NCBI GenBank assembly: GCA_037384885.1
Contig: JARRNO010000105.1
Coordinates: 1-14,035, forward strand
Direction: 5' to 3'
DNA length: 14,035 bases
Source of the DNA: JARRNO01 sp037384885
GTDB lineage: Bacteria > Acidobacteriota > UBA4820 > DSQY01
Below, one piece after another: positions 13,476 through 14,035 of this stretch. The notes under the pieces are model-generated. The model was given only the letters and a program-made list of their open reading frames with translations, was not told where the DNA came from and did not search any database. Both the position numbers and the translations under genes were made by a program. Positions within the stretch are counted from its first letter, which is position 1, and the number at the start of each line of letters is the position of its first letter.

Positions 13476-14035
13476 TTACGATCGAATCGCTTAGCTTCGG
13501 CTACCCCGGATCCGGGCCCCTGTTCGACGCTCTCGATGCCGCTTTTGAACCCGGATGTATTTCTGCTCTCGCTGGTCCCAACGGGACGGGAAAGAGCACC
13601 CTTCTAAAGCTTGTGTCGGGACTTCTCGCTCCCTGGTCCGGTGAAATCAGAATTGGGGGGGTCTCCGTCAGGAAAATGGACCGGATCGAGCGGGCCAAGC
13701 GGCTGGCTTACATGGCTCAAAGCCCTGTTCTGCCCGAAGACTGGACCGTTCCAGAGGTGCTGGAAGCGGGAGACTATCCCCATCGCAGACGCCCTCCAGC
13801 GCCCTCGTCGCTGGAGGCCCGCCTCCAGTCCGCGCGGAAGATCATGGCGCTTGATCCCTTCTGGGAGAGGCCGGTGGGAACCCTCAGCGGCGGCGAAGCC
13901 CAGCGCGTGGCCCTCGCCCGCGCGCTTGTCCAGGATGCGCCGCTGCTGGTCCTTGACGAGCCGGCAAGCCACCTTGACATGCGCCACCAGGTTCAACTCT
14001 ACCGGAGTCTGCATACCTTGGCCCGGAACGGCCGA
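13472..14035 (+). CDS. btuD: Cobalamin ABC transporter ATPase BtuD (partial, runs off the window)
   Basis: The first 188 codons of an ABC ATPase starting at ATG 13472, in ATGA overlap with btuC. Visible motifs are Walker A GPNGTGKST (35-43), the Q-loop glutamine at 83 (MAQSP), the signature LSGGE (138-142), Walker B LLVLDEP (158-164) and the D-loop SHLD (166-169). The switch histidine is not yet reached; family length of about 250 residues implies some 60-70 codons beyond the window. It powers the BtuFCD importer. No frameshift is seen, including across the G-run near 13655. Confidence 0.92.
   Translation, partial: MITIESLSFGYPGSGPLFDALDAAFEPGCISALAGPNGTGKSTLLKLVSGLLAPWSGEIRIGGVSVRKMDRIERAKRLAYMAQSPVLPEDWTVPEVLEAGDYPHRRRPPAPSSLEARLQSARKIMALDPFWERPVGTLSGGEAQRVALARALVQDAPLLVLDEPASHLDMRHQVQLYRSLHTLARNGR

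Overview
The window looks like a GC-rich Gram-negative chromosome, most like a deltaproteobacterium in the broad sense (Desulfobacterota or Myxococcota-like). The clues are an outer-membrane B12 uptake operon, a multihaem c-type cytochrome, a bacterial PolX with a PHP domain, and a Ser/Thr kinase fused to a TonB-like C-terminus. This placement is inference; no rRNA or other marker gene is present.

Left end (1-1682): the right end of an integrative element. It carries a minus-strand partition operon, a ParA ATPase followed by a ribbon-helix-helix DNA-binding partner. It ends at a 46-base 3' fragment of a tRNA-Pro(UGG) gene, from the anticodon loop through CCA, which is the usual attachment-site scar of a tyrosine-integrase element. 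No integrase is visible; it and the intact tRNA should lie to the left. The first 44 bases are an exact inverted copy of part of the ribbon-helix-helix gene, which is either a fold-back assembly artefact at a contig end or a truncated convergent copy.

Middle (1952-7891): host genes, all on the plus strand. A PolX-like protein keeps its HhH and PHP parts but has lost the polymerase catalytic aspartates. It overlaps a membrane-anchored tetrahaem cytochrome that carries a degenerate nucleotidase-like domain. A strong sigma70-like promoter then starts a C-terminal processing protease (S41) and, directly abutting it, ffh. This Ffh lacks 13 residues of the GTPase domain that are normally highly conserved.

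Signalling block (7979-11344): a degenerate receiver domain and a Ser/Thr kinase-transmembrane-TonB_C protein lie in two overlapping frames. They look like one gene split by a single-base frameshift near a run of five C at 8720-8724. A small coiled-coil gene follows.

Right end (11360-14035): a cobalamin riboswitch is followed by nested hairpins, including an intrinsic terminator that extends into the first codons of btuF. It controls btuF-btuC-btuD, whose genes overlap by ATGA junctions. btuD runs off the window. I see no CRISPR array, insertion sequence or rRNA.
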